A DNA stretch of 43,115 bases, from contig CACYZM010000031.1 in NCBI GenBank assembly GCA_902778855.1, forward strand, positions 1 to 43,115. Reading direction: 5' to 3'. Under the pieces are notes generated by a model. That model ran no database searches. It was given only the letters and a program-made list of their open reading frames with translations, and was not told the DNA's origin. This DNA comes from an uncultured Bacteroidia bacterium (GTDB taxonomy: Bacteria > Bacteroidota > Bacteroidia > Bacteroidales > UBA932). Numbering within the stretch: the first letter of the stretch is position 1; each line of letters opens with the position of its first letter. The position numbers and the translations under genes were made by a program. Shown piece by piece: positions 16,282 to 23,781 of the stretch.

Positions 16282-17418
16282 TTATTTCACGAAAACCAGT
16301 TCGTACTGGCAGCTTCCGAGCCCGATCTTCTCCCCGTGGATGAGCTGGGTTTCCCACTCGGATTCCGGGGTGGTGTTCTTGAAATGGTCGTGGTGATGGT
16401 GGTGGAAGCTTTCGTCGTGCAGATGGTCGCCCAGCACGGAGTTGCGCAGGGGCTCCGCCGCCAGGCAGGCGTCGGCGCAGGCCTGGTCGAGCGCGACCGG
16501 GTCGCGGGATACGAACATGCCGAGGTCCGGCAGGATGGGGGCGTCGTTCTCGGGGTGGCAGTCGCAGTAGGGCGAGACGTCCACGACGAGCGAAATGTGG
16601 AAGCATTCGCGCCCGTCGACGACCGCTTTCGTGTACTCCGCCATCTTGGCGTTGAGGATGGAGATGGCCTGGTTCTGGGCGAAATCGATGGCGTCGAAGT
16701 TGCAGGCGCCGAGGCAGCGGCCACAACCCACGCAGTGGGTTTCATCGATGTGCATCTTGCGTTTTTCGGCATCATAGACCAGACCGCCGTTGGCGCATTC
16801 TTTCTGGCAGCGGCGGCAGCCGCGGCACTTGTCTTCATAAATCATCGCCTTGCCGGCCGAATGCTGGTCTTTCTTTCCGGCGCGCGAACCGCAGCCCATG
16901 CCGATGTTCTTGATGGTGCCGCCGAAACCGGTCATCTCGTGCCCCTTGAAGTGGGTGAGGCTGATGAAGACGTCGGCGTCCATAATGGCGCGGCCGATCA
17001 GGGCTTCCTTCGTGTATTCTCCGCCTTTTACGGGGACGGCGATGTCATCGGTGCCTTTCAGGCCGTCGCCGATAATGACGGGGCAGCCGACGGAGAGGGG
17101 CGTGAAACCGTTTTCCCACGCGCACTCCAGGTGCTCCAGGGCATTCTTGCGGAAGCCGGGATACATCGTGTTGCAGTCGGTCAGGAAAGGCTTTCCGCCG
17201 AGTTCCTTGACCAGGTCGGCCACGGCTTTGGCGTAATTGGGACGGAGGTAGCTGATGTTGCCCAGCTCTCCGAAGTGCATTTTGATGGCGACGAACTTGC
17301 CGTCCATGTCGATGTCGGCGATGCCGGCCCTGCGGGCGAGCCGTTTCAGCTTGGCGGGCATACTTTCCCCGAAAGCAGCCGTCCGGAAGTCGGTATAGAA
17401 TACTTTTGCTTTTTCCAT
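16282..17418 (-). CDS. DUF362 protein with two [4Fe-4S] clusters and a His-rich loop
   Basis: The 378-residue cytoplasmic protein combines a DUF362 domain (residues about 1-190 and the C-terminal part) with an inserted bacterial ferredoxin domain. The two cluster motifs are Cys198-x2-Cys201-x2-Cys204-x3-Cys208 and Cys229-x2-Cys232-x2-Cys235-x3-Cys239. DUF362 segments include THFKGHEMTGFGGTIKNIGM and SRDPVALDQACADA. Near the C-terminus the sequence SFHHHHHDHF offers a possible metal-binding loop. The biochemical role of the family is unproven; an electron-transfer or iron-sulfur-related role is inference. The ATG at 17418 is chosen over upstream codons because a TATCTTTG box ends 3 nt before it. 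Its promoter abuts the rpsU terminator. Confidence 0.88.
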   Translation of the reverse strand: MEKAKVFYTDFRTAAFGESMPAKLKRLARRAGIADIDMDGKFVAIKMHFGELGNISYLRPNYAKAVADLVKELGGKPFLTDCNTMYPGFRKNALEHLECAWENGFTPLSVGCPVIIGDGLKGTDDIAVPVKGGEYTKEALIGRAIMDADVFISLTHFKGHEMTGFGGTIKNIGMGCGSRAGKKDQHSAGKAMIYEDKCRGCRRCQKECANGGLVYDAEKRKMHIDETHCVGCGRCLGACNFDAIDFAQNQAISILNAKMAEYTKAVVDGRECFHISLVVDVSPYCDCHPENDAPILPDLGMFVSRDPVALDQACADACLAAEPLRNSVLGDHLHDESFHHHHHDHFKNTTPESEWETQLIHGEKIGLGSCQYELVFVK

Positions 17419-17421
17419 AAA

Positions 17422-17429
17422 CAAAGATA
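17422..17429 (-). promoter_or_regulatory. -7 box of the DUF362 gene
   Basis: TATCTTTG on the minus strand ends 3 nt from the start at 17418, implying a leaderless transcript. Confidence 0.5.
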
Positions 17430-17431
17430 AC

Positions 17432-17473
17432 AAAAAAAGAGGGTGACTGAAAATACAATCAATCACCCTCTTT
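17432..17473 (-). terminator. Rho-independent terminator of rpsU
   Basis: On the minus strand an 11 bp stem, AAAGAGGGTGA (17463-17473) pairing with TCACCCTCTTT (17436-17446), is followed by a T run. The stem begins 18 bp after the rpsU stop. Confidence 0.8.
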
Positions 17474-17490
17474 AAGCTTTTTTTTCGGAC

Positions 17491-17682
17491 TTACTCGTCC
17501 TGGAGCTGAAGCTTCTGCACGTAGATGGCCTTGTTCATCATCTCGCGTTTCTTCACGGACGGTTTCTCGAACGTCTTGCGGGAGCGGAGCTCACGGATGA
17601 CACCCGTCTTCTCGAATTTGCGTTTGAATTTCTTCAGCGCGCGCTCGATGTTCTCACCTTCTTTGACCTGTACGATAATCAT
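17491..17682 (-). CDS. rpsU: 30S ribosomal protein bS21
   Basis: The 63-residue basic protein reads MIIVQVKEGENIERALKKF at its start, then KFEKTGVIRELRSRKTFEKP, as in bS21. It binds the 30S platform next to the 3' end of 16S rRNA; in Bacteroidota it helps hide the anti-Shine-Dalgarno sequence. The frame is open for about 200 codons upstream, but the ATG at 17682 gives the exact family N-terminus and has a strong Shine-Dalgarno sequence at a good distance. It diverges from the xer gene, with TACCTTTG and TACATTTG boxes only 12 bp apart. A clear terminator follows. The order rpsU, xer, hpf is conserved in the phylum as I recall it. Confidence 0.96.
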   Translation of the reverse strand: MIIVQVKEGENIERALKKFKRKFEKTGVIRELRSRKTFEKPSVKKREMMNKAIYVQKLQLQDE

Positions 17683-17690
17683 TTGCTTAC

Positions 17691-17700
17691 ACCTCCTTTT
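17691..17700 (-). promoter_or_regulatory. Strong Shine-Dalgarno site of rpsU
   Basis: AAAAGGAGGT on the minus strand ends 8 nt before the ATG at 17682. Nearly all other genes here lack any such site, so it is likely functional, probably for bS21 autoregulation. Confidence 0.85.
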
Positions 17701-17712
17701 TCTTAGGGACGG

Positions 17713-17720
17713 CAAAGGTA
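17713..17720 (-). promoter_or_regulatory. -7 box of rpsU
   Basis: TACCTTTG on the minus strand ends 30 nt before the rpsU ATG. This leaves a short leader that contains the Shine-Dalgarno site. Confidence 0.6.
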
Positions 17721-17732
17721 GATAAAATTTCT

Positions 17733-17740
17733 TACATTTG
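17733..17740 (+). promoter_or_regulatory. -7 box of the xer-hpf operon
   Basis: TACATTTG is an exact TAnnTTTG match ending 5 nt before the xer ATG at 17746. Confidence 0.55.
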
Positions 17741-17745
17741 TAAAA

Positions 17746-18666
17746 ATGTTGAAAGAAAATTTCATCCGCTACCTGCAGACCGAACGGCGCTATTCGCCGC
17801 GGACGGTCGCGCTCTATGAAAGCGCCCTGGATGCGTTCTATGCTTTCATGGAGGAAGCGGAGCCGACGACCAACGTGCTGACGCCGCCGCATATCCGCAG
17901 CTTCATCGCCCAGGGACTCGACAGCGGCCTTTCGGCCCGCACCCTGAACCTCCGGCTCTCCGCCCTGAGTACCTGGTGCAACTGGCTGCTCCGGCAGGGC
18001 CTGCTGGACAGCAACCCCGTGGCCAAGGTCCCGCGCCCGAAGCAGGCGAAGAAACTGCCGCAGTTCTACACCGAAAAAGCCCTCGACAACTACTTCGACG
18101 AAAGCCGCCGCCGGGTGGAGGAGCATCCCGACGATTTCTCCCTCTTCCGCAACCGGATGATTATGGTCATCCTCTACGCCACGGGCATGCGCCGGGCCGA
18201 GCTCTGTGGCCTGAAAATTGCCGACTTCGACGCCGGCCGGCAACTCTTCCGCGTCACCGGAAAAGGCGACAAACAACGGGAAATACCCGTTCCGGCTTTG
18301 ATTTGTCAGGAGATTTTGTTATATTTGGAAAAATTGAGGGAAGCGTATCCCGACAACCCGCAAGGCAAGTTCTTTCTCACCGACAAGGGAAGCCCGCTCT
18401 ACCTGGCCTTCGTCGACAATCTGGTCAAGAAGGAACTCTCGGGGCTGGAGGGCTTTACCGGCAAGAAGTCGCCCCACGTGCTGAGACATTCGCTGGCCAC
18501 GCACCTGCTCAACCGGGGTGCCGACCTGACCAGCATCAAGGAAATCCTGGGGCATTCCTCGCTCGCGGCCACACAGGTGTATACGCACAACTCGTTCGAA
18601 CAATTGAAAAAGACATACTTAACCGCTCATCCCAGAGCAAAAAACGGAGGTAACCATGGAAATTAA
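17746..18666 (+). CDS. Tyrosine recombinase of the XerC/XerD type
   Basis: The 306-residue protein has the length and layout of Xer recombinases. The N-terminal SAM-like DNA-binding domain (RYLQTERRYSPRTVALYESA) is followed by the catalytic domain with ATGMRRAELCGL (Arg), TGKGDKQREIP (Lys), HVLRHSLATHLL (His-x2-Arg) and GHSSLAATQVYTH with the nucleophile Tyr. Xer proteins resolve chromosome dimers at dif, acting in pairs or alone. Its place beside rpsU and hpf is the usual chromosomal context, so it is housekeeping rather than a mobile-element integrase. The last 11 bp overlap the start of hpf, and the hpf Shine-Dalgarno site lies inside its coding sequence. XerC and XerD cannot be told apart here. 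Confidence 0.93.
   Translation: MLKENFIRYLQTERRYSPRTVALYESALDAFYAFMEEAEPTTNVLTPPHIRSFIAQGLDSGLSARTLNLRLSALSTWCNWLLRQGLLDSNPVAKVPRPKQAKKLPQFYTEKALDNYFDESRRRVEEHPDDFSLFRNRMIMVILYATGMRRAELCGLKIADFDAGRQLFRVTGKGDKQREIPVPALICQEILLYLEKLREAYPDNPQGKFFLTDKGSPLYLAFVDNLVKKELSGLEGFTGKKSPHVLRHSLATHLLNRGADLTSIKEILGHSSLAATQVYTHNSFEQLKKTYLTAHPRAKNGGNHGN
18646..18651 (+). promoter_or_regulatory. Shine-Dalgarno site of hpf
   Basis: GGAGGT lies inside the end of the xer gene, 4 nt before the hpf ATG at 18656. Only this gene and rpsU show so clear a site in the window. Confidence 0.7.
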
Positions 18667-18949
18667 AGTTCAGTCCATCAAGTTCGACGCCGATCAGAAA
18701 CTGCTCGATTTCATCGACAAGAAGGTCAGCAAGATCGAAAAATTCTACGACGGCGGCATCGTTCGCACCGAAGTCGACCTCTCGCTTCTCGCCGACCCGC
18801 AGAACAAGAACGTGAAGGTTCACGTCTTCATCCCGGGCAATGAACTGGTCGTAGAAAGAAACAACGACACCTTCGAGGGTGCCGTCAACGATTGTGTCAC
18901 CACGTTGAAAGACCTGCTGGTCTCGGAAAAGGAGCGCCGCTACAAATAA
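18656..18949 (+). CDS. hpf: Ribosome hibernation-promoting factor, short HPF/RaiA type
   Basis: The 97-residue protein matches the short S30AE family: MEIKVQSIKFDADQKLLDFI, KKVSKIEKFYDG, VKVHVFIPGNELVVE and DTFEGAVNDCVTTLKDLL, ending in a basic tail KERRYK. It binds the 30S decoding region and inactivates ribosomes in stationary phase or stress. There is no C-terminal dimerisation domain, so it is not the long form. It overlaps the end of xer by 11 bp and its 3' end overlaps the end of the convergent lplA gene by 10 bp. With rpsU next to it, this cluster encodes two proteins that act on the 30S subunit, both with Shine-Dalgarno sites. Confidence 0.93.
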   Translation: MEIKVQSIKFDADQKLLDFIDKKVSKIEKFYDGGIVRTEVDLSLLADPQNKNVKVHVFIPGNELVVERNNDTFEGAVNDCVTTLKDLLVSEKERRYK

Positions 18950-19902
18950 AATAACGTCAGCAGTTCCTCAGGACTGATTCCCGAGAAGTATTCGCCGACT
19001 GTCTCCCTCGCGAGGCGGTCGGCGATCGCTTTTCTGTCGTAGGGGCAGCCTTCGAGCCGGGCGCAGAATTCCTCCGTGGGGCGGGTGAAGAAATAGTCGC
19101 CGAATACCTGCAGACCGCTGATGCGTCCGTCGCGCAGTTCGAAATGGGCCTCGACCAGCCCGGCGGGGAACTTCCGCACGTTCGTGAAGCGGCAGGCGGG
19201 CGAGGCGCCGAAGTTCCAGGCGGGATTGCCGAAACGTTCGTCGCGGAGCCGGGCGATGGCGGCCTGGTCATCTTCCGTAAATGCATAAGGCGTGCATCCG
19301 AGCGCCGCCGCGATGCTGTCCGTCAGATAGCCCATAAAGGCTTCGACCGAAATCGGCGTGGCCAGCCGGCCCGACAGGTTGGCCACCCGGCTCCGCACCG
19401 ACTGCACGGCCTTCCCCTGGAATTTCTCGGGCCGGGGCTTCAGGGCGCGGCCGAGCCGGTCGAACGAGGCGTCGAAGAGCAGCGTGCCGTGTTCCAGCAC
19501 CCGGCTCCCGTGCTTGCAGACGGCCGTGCCGGAGAACTTCCGGCCGTCCTCGAGTACCAGGTCGTTGCGGCCGGAGCAGCGGCCGTCCACGCCGAGGGCC
19601 CGGAGTGCGTCCAGGATGACTTCGGTGAAGACGCGGTCCTTCAGGTCGAAGAACGAGTAGTTGACGTTGCCCAGATCGTGGAACACGGCGCCGCCGCCGG
19701 TCATCCGCCGGACGACCGGGATGCGTTCCCGTTCCACATAGGAGAGGTCGATTTCCGCGTAGGCGTTCTGGTGGCGGCCGATGATCACGCTGTCGGCGTT
19801 CCGCCACAAACGGAAGAACGGCTCGTCACGCTGCGTGAGCAAATACTCCTCCACGGCCAGGTTCCAGGCCGGGTCGGTCGTCGTGTCGACGATCAGGTAC
19901 AT
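18940..19902 (-). CDS. lplA: Lipoate-protein ligase A
   Basis: The 320-residue protein has the LplA catalytic domain followed by the C-terminal accessory domain. Motifs are DPAWNLAVEEYLL near the N-terminus, VIIGRHQNAYAEI, the lipoate-binding RRMTGGGAVFHDLGN, GRNDLVLEDGRKFSGTA with the catalytic lysine of the KxSGTA loop, and HGTLLFD. It activates free lipoate with ATP and attaches it to E2 subunits and GcvH. Its ATG overlaps the obg stop as TGATG, so it is translationally coupled to obg. No lipoate-dependent enzyme is encoded nearby. Confidence 0.93.
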   Translation of the reverse strand: MYLIVDTTTDPAWNLAVEEYLLTQRDEPFFRLWRNADSVIIGRHQNAYAEIDLSYVERERIPVVRRMTGGGAVFHDLGNVNYSFFDLKDRVFTEVILDALRALGVDGRCSGRNDLVLEDGRKFSGTAVCKHGSRVLEHGTLLFDASFDRLGRALKPRPEKFQGKAVQSVRSRVANLSGRLATPISVEAFMGYLTDSIAAALGCTPYAFTEDDQAAIARLRDERFGNPAWNFGASPACRFTNVRKFPAGLVEAHFELRDGRISGLQVFGDYFFTRPTEEFCARLEGCPYDRKAIADRLARETVGEYFSGISPEELLTLFYL

Positions 19903-20909
19903 CAGTTTTCGGCGTTGAGCATGTTCCAGAGCAGGTCCTTGAGTTCAGGGATCCCTTCTCCGGTGAGCGAGGAGATCATCACGGACGGGACCTTGCGGGG
20001 AAGGTGCCGTCTGACTTCCTTCCGGAGCTCGTCGTCGAGCATATCGCACTTGGTGATGGCCACGACACGGTCCTTGTCGAGGAGTTCCGGGTTGTAGAGT
20101 TTGAGTTCGCGCTGCAGGATGCGGTATTCGCCGGCGATGTCCTTGCTGTCGGCGGGGATCATAAACAGCAGCGTCGCGTTGCGCTCGATGTGGCGCAGGA
20201 AGCGCAGGCCCAGGCCCTTGCCTTCGTGGGCGCCTTCGATGATGCCGGGGATGTCGGCCATCACGAACGACTTGTCGTCGTAGTAGCTGACGATGCCCAG
20301 CTGCGGCTCCAGGGTCGTGAAGGCGTAGTCGGCGATCTTGGGCTTGGCGGCCGAAACCACGCTCAGCAGCGTGGACTTGCCGGCATTGGGGAAGCCCACG
20401 AGGCCGACGTCGGCCAGGACTTTAAGCTCCAGCACGTACCAGCCTTCGACGCCCGGCTCGCCCGGCTGGGCGAACCGGGGCGTCTGGTTGGTCGCACTCT
20501 TGAAGTAGTTGTTGCCCAATCCGCCGCGGCCGCCGCGGCAGAGGATCTTTTCTTCGCCGTCTTCCAGAATTTCGAACAGCACGTCGCCGGTCTCGCCGTC
20601 GCGGGCCACGGTGCCGAGGGGCACCTGCAGGACGATGTCTTCGCCCTGCTTGCCGTGCTTGAGCTGGCCGCTGCCGGCGCCGCCGTCCTCGGCCTTGATG
20701 TGCTTGCGGTATTTCAGGTGGATCAGCGTCCACATCTGCTTGTTGCCGCGCAGGATGATGTGGCCGCCCCGGCCGCCGTCGCCGCCGTCGGGTCCGCCCT
20801 TGGGCACATATTTGGCCCGGTGGAGGTGCATCGATCCGTTGCCGCCGTCCCCGCTCTTGCAGAAGATGCGGACGTAGTCGATGAAGTTGGTGCCGGTTTC
20901 GAAACTCAT
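19902..20909 (-). CDS. obg: GTPase ObgE/CgtA
   Basis: The 335-residue protein has the glycine-rich Obg fold at residues about 8-165 ([52 protein letters not shown]). A GTPase domain follows with G1 [13 protein letters not shown]3 DIPGI and G4 TKCD. Obg proteins act in late 50S assembly and stress control. The variable C-terminal OCT domain is absent, as in many Bacteroidota. The gene lies 12 bp downstream of the hpt-adk fusion and overlaps lplA by one base, forming an hpt-adk, obg, lplA operon. Confidence 0.95.
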   Translation of the reverse strand: MSFETGTNFIDYVRIFCKSGDGGNGSMHLHRAKYVPKGGPDGGDGGRGGHIILRGNKQMWTLIHLKYRKHIKAEDGGAGSGQLKHGKQGEDIVLQVPLGTVARDGETGDVLFEILEDGEEKILCRGGRGGLGNNYFKSATNQTPRFAQPGEPGVEGWYVLELKVLADVGLVGFPNAGKSTLLSVVSAAKPKIADYAFTTLEPQLGIVSYYDDKSFVMADIPGIIEGAHEGKGLGLRFLRHIERNATLLFMIPADSKDIAGEYRILQRELKLYNPELLDKDRVVAITKCDMLDDELRKEVRRHLPRKVPSVMISSLTGEGIPELKDLLWNMLNAEN

Positions 20910-20921
20910 GGTACGGGGGTT

Positions 20922-22058
20922 CTATTCAAACTCTTCCATCACGGCGCAGAGCTTGTCGAACACTTCGTCGATGGTGCCCAGGCCGTCGATTTCCCGGTAG
21001 CAGCCTTTGTCCTTGTAGTAGGCGATGACCGGTTCCGTCTTGGCGTGATAGGTGTCGATGCGGTTCTGGATGATCTCGGGCTTGGTGTCGTCCACGCGGC
21101 TCTCGATCTCGGCGCGGTGACGGATGCGCTCGAAGACCGTCTCGTCGGGGATGGCCAGCGAGAGCACGGCGTCGACCTTGGTGCCGCGGTCGGCCAGGAG
21201 CTTGTCGAGATGCTCGGCCTGGGACGTGGTGCGCGGGAAGCCGTCGAAGATGAAGCCCCGCACGTCGGGGTTATTGTCGAGTTCGGAGGCGATCATGCCT
21301 TCGACCACTTCGTCGGGGACGAGGAGGCCCTGGTCGATGAGGGTTTTGGCCTGCTGCCCGAGCGGGGTGCCCGTGGCGATTTCGCGGCGCAGGAGGTCGC
21401 CCGTGGAAACGTGGCGGAGGCCGAAACGCTCAATCAGTTTGGCGGCCTGGGTGCCCTTGCCGGCGCCCGGAGGCCCGAAGATCAGGAAATGTTTGCGCAT
21501 AGACTTGGGAGGATTCGTATCGAGAATATAGATGTCCTTGGAGTTGCGGCCCAGCTGGTCGTAGTCGAGGCCGAAGCCGACGATGAAGCGGTTTTCGATC
21601 TCCATCGCCACGTAGTCGAGCTTGAGGTCCTTCTTGTAGACCTCGGGCTTGAGGAGCATGGTGCAGATCTTCACGTCGGCGGCGCCGGCGTCGAGCAGGA
21701 GGGCGTGCAGGTCGGTGATGGTCTTGCCGGTGTCGACGATGTCTTCCACCACGATTACCGTGCGGCCTTTGATGGAGGAGGTGAGGCCGAGCACCTTGCG
21801 GGTGACGCCCGTGGAGAGCGTACCTTCATACGACGAGAGCCGGATGCTAGAGAACTCGCACGGGAAGTCGAGCCGTTTCATCAGCTCGCCCGTGAAGAGG
21901 ATTGATCCGTTGAGGACGCACAGGATGATGGGCGTCCCGTTGAAATGTTTGAAATCGTGGTTGATGCGCGCCGCCACCGCATCGATGGCCTTCTCCAGGC
22001 GCTCGTAAGGGACATACGGCACGAAGTACCGGTCCTTGACCAGAATCCTGTGTTTCAT
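20922..22058 (-). CDS. Fused hypoxanthine phosphoribosyltransferase-adenylate kinase
   Basis: One uninterrupted frame of 378 residues encodes two complete enzymes. Residues about 1-180 are a purine phosphoribosyltransferase: LCVLNGSILFTGELMKRL and the PRPP-binding VVEDIVDTGKTITDL. Residues about 188-378 are adenylate kinase: P-loop LIFGPPGAGKGTQAAKL, STGDLLRREI, FIFDGFPRTTSQAEHLD and DDTKPEIIQNRIDTYHAKT with the short LID. Hpt salvages hypoxanthine or guanine to IMP or GMP, and Adk balances AMP, ADP and ATP. A methionine precedes the Adk part (SMRKHFLIFGPP), so internal initiation could also give free Adk. It heads the obg-lplA operon and diverges from the helix-hairpin-helix gene. Confidence 0.92.
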   Translation of the reverse strand: MKHRILVKDRYFVPYVPYERLEKAIDAVAARINHDFKHFNGTPIILCVLNGSILFTGELMKRLDFPCEFSSIRLSSYEGTLSTGVTRKVLGLTSSIKGRTVIVVEDIVDTGKTITDLHALLLDAGAADVKICTMLLKPEVYKKDLKLDYVAMEIENRFIVGFGLDYDQLGRNSKDIYILDTNPPKSMRKHFLIFGPPGAGKGTQAAKLIERFGLRHVSTGDLLRREIATGTPLGQQAKTLIDQGLLVPDEVVEGMIASELDNNPDVRGFIFDGFPRTTSQAEHLDKLLADRGTKVDAVLSLAIPDETVFERIRHRAEIESRVDDTKPEIIQNRIDTYHAKTEPVIAYYKDKGCYREIDGLGTIDEVFDKLCAVMEEFE

Positions 22059-22094
22059 ACTGAAAAAAATGGTTCAATTCGCGAATTTACGCAT

Positions 22095-22102
22095 TATCTT
22101 TG
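22095..22102 (+). promoter_or_regulatory. -7 box of the helix-hairpin-helix gene
   Basis: TATCTTTG matches the consensus and ends 27 nt before the ATG at 22130. Confidence 0.5.
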
Positions 22103-22129
22103 TCTTTGTCAACTCAAAAACCGAACGAT

Positions 22130-23781
22130 ATGTGCAGGAGATCCGGAGGGTCGGTTTACGGGACCCTCATTTCCATTCTTTTCATTTTCAAGGTATCGGC
22201 ACCTGCCCAGGCGCAGGCATTGCCGGAGTCTGTCACCGCGCTCATCGAGCAGCTGGCCGAAGAGGGCAGCGATGCCGAAGCGCTGGTCCGTTATTATGAG
22301 GGGCTGTTGCACAGCCCGCTCAATCTCAATGCCGCTTCGCGGGCGCAACTCGAGGAGACGCGGCTGTTCACATTGTTCCAGGTGGAGAGTCTCGTGGCCT
22401 GGCGGGAGCGGTACGGCGGGATCCGCTCGGCCATGGAGCTGTCGCTGGTGGAAGGATTCTCGCAGGAGCAGGTGGCAGAGTTGCGGCCGTTCCTGGACTT
22501 CGGGGATCCCGCGCCCCGGAACGTCCTCTCGCAGACCTATACGGCCCGGTTTCGCAAGAAATGGCGACAGGAAGGGTTTTCCCTGACGACGAAGGCGGTC
22601 TGTGAGAAGCCGGCCTGGTCGATTGGCGCCGTGGTGGACAATGATCCGCAGGAGCGGTTCCCCGATTTCGTGTCTGTGTCGGGGCGGTACAAAGGGCTGT
22701 ATCTGGGCGATTTCACCGCCCGCTTCGGACAGGGGCTGGTGTGGTGGCAGGCTTTCCCGATGACCGTTTTCCCTCGTACAATGCGCTGGACGCCCGGATT
22801 GTGGACGGAAGCTACACCTCTATTGTTACCGGCGGGCTGCACGCCACGGAGGCGGACCGGGCCAAGCGGCACACAATGCACGAGCTGGCGGCCGGCGCCA
22901 ACGTCTCATACGCTTTCGGGCGCTGGCGGCTGGGCGTCACCGGCGCCCTGTATCGCTACGACAAGCGCAACGGCCGCCGGATCCAGGACTACAACCGCTA
23001 TCAGCAGTACGACGGCCTCTGGGGCAATCTGGGCCTGGACTGGTACGGTTCGCTCGGCAGCGTCCGCGTGTACGGCGAAGCGGCCGTCGACGCGCACCGT
23101 GCGCCCGCCGTGATAGCCGGCGTGCTCTGGAGCCCTTCCTACGGGTTTGAAACCAGCCTGACGCTCCGGTGCTACGCGCCGTCCTACATCGCCGCCCACG
23201 CCGGCGCCTGGTCGTCGCTCAGCAGCGTCTCCAACCAGATCGGCGGCGTCTACGCCCTCCAGGCCATCAGCGGGCCGTGGACGTTCCGCCTGAACGCCGA
23301 CTATGCGTACCATCCCTGGAAACGCTATCGGCAGGATGCCGGCTCTTCCACCTTCAAGGCGCGGGTCCAGGTGCTGCGCACCTTTCGGGGCGGTGCCGAG
23401 GCGGAGTGCCAGCTGGCGTGGAGCAGCCGGCTGAAGGGCCGGCTGCGGGTCACGGTACCGGCCGGCGACGCCTGGCACTTCAGCCTGCGGGCTGAAGCGA
23501 ACCGCGGCGGCGCGGCCGGCTACGCCGACGTCCGCTGGTCGCCTTCCCGCAAATGGGACCTGTCGGCCCGCGCGACGATCTGGAAGACCGACGACTGGGA
23601 TTCCCGCATCTATTTCTACGAAAGGGGCGTTCCGCAGAGCTTCTCCGTGGAAGCCTGCTCAGGAAAAGGCATCGGGGCATACCTGACTGCCAAGTATGCC
23701 CCGACGCAAAGGGTCGAAATGTGGGTGAAGCTCCAGCAGGGCTATGCCGCCTACTTCGTGCGGATCTTCATTCCCGGATAG
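22130..23781 (+). pseudogene. Secreted helix-hairpin-helix protein interrupted by a -1 frameshift
   Basis: The first part, from ATG 22130, has a signal peptide (ending APAQAQA) and two helix-hairpin-helix-like units: LNLNAASRAQLEETRLFTL and VAWRERYGGIRSAMELSLVE. It then runs into beta-rich sequence up to GRYKGLYLGDFTARFGQGLV. After about 22756 that frame turns into arginine- and threonine-rich low-complexity sequence ending at 23113. The true continuation, NALDARIVDGSYTSIVTGG and a long beta-barrel-like region, lies in the -1 frame and ends at 23781. A -1 shift near 22753-22774 restores a protein of about 550 residues. The family (ComEA-like HhH with a large C-terminal part) is widespread in Bacteroidota and of unknown role. 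A real indel, an assembly error and programmed slippage at TTTCCCG/TTTCCCT are all possible. The 3' end overlaps mltD tail to tail by 31 bp. Confidence 0.8.

Noticed and set aside
17746-18666. Xer gene as a mobile-element integrase
   Set aside because: Its place between rpsU and hpf and its short Xer length fit the housekeeping recombinase.
20004-21905. Long plus-strand ORF (633 codons) opposite obg and hpt-adk
   Set aside because: Antisense shadow rich in Val, Ala, Asp and His, with no recognisable domain; the minus-strand genes are certain.
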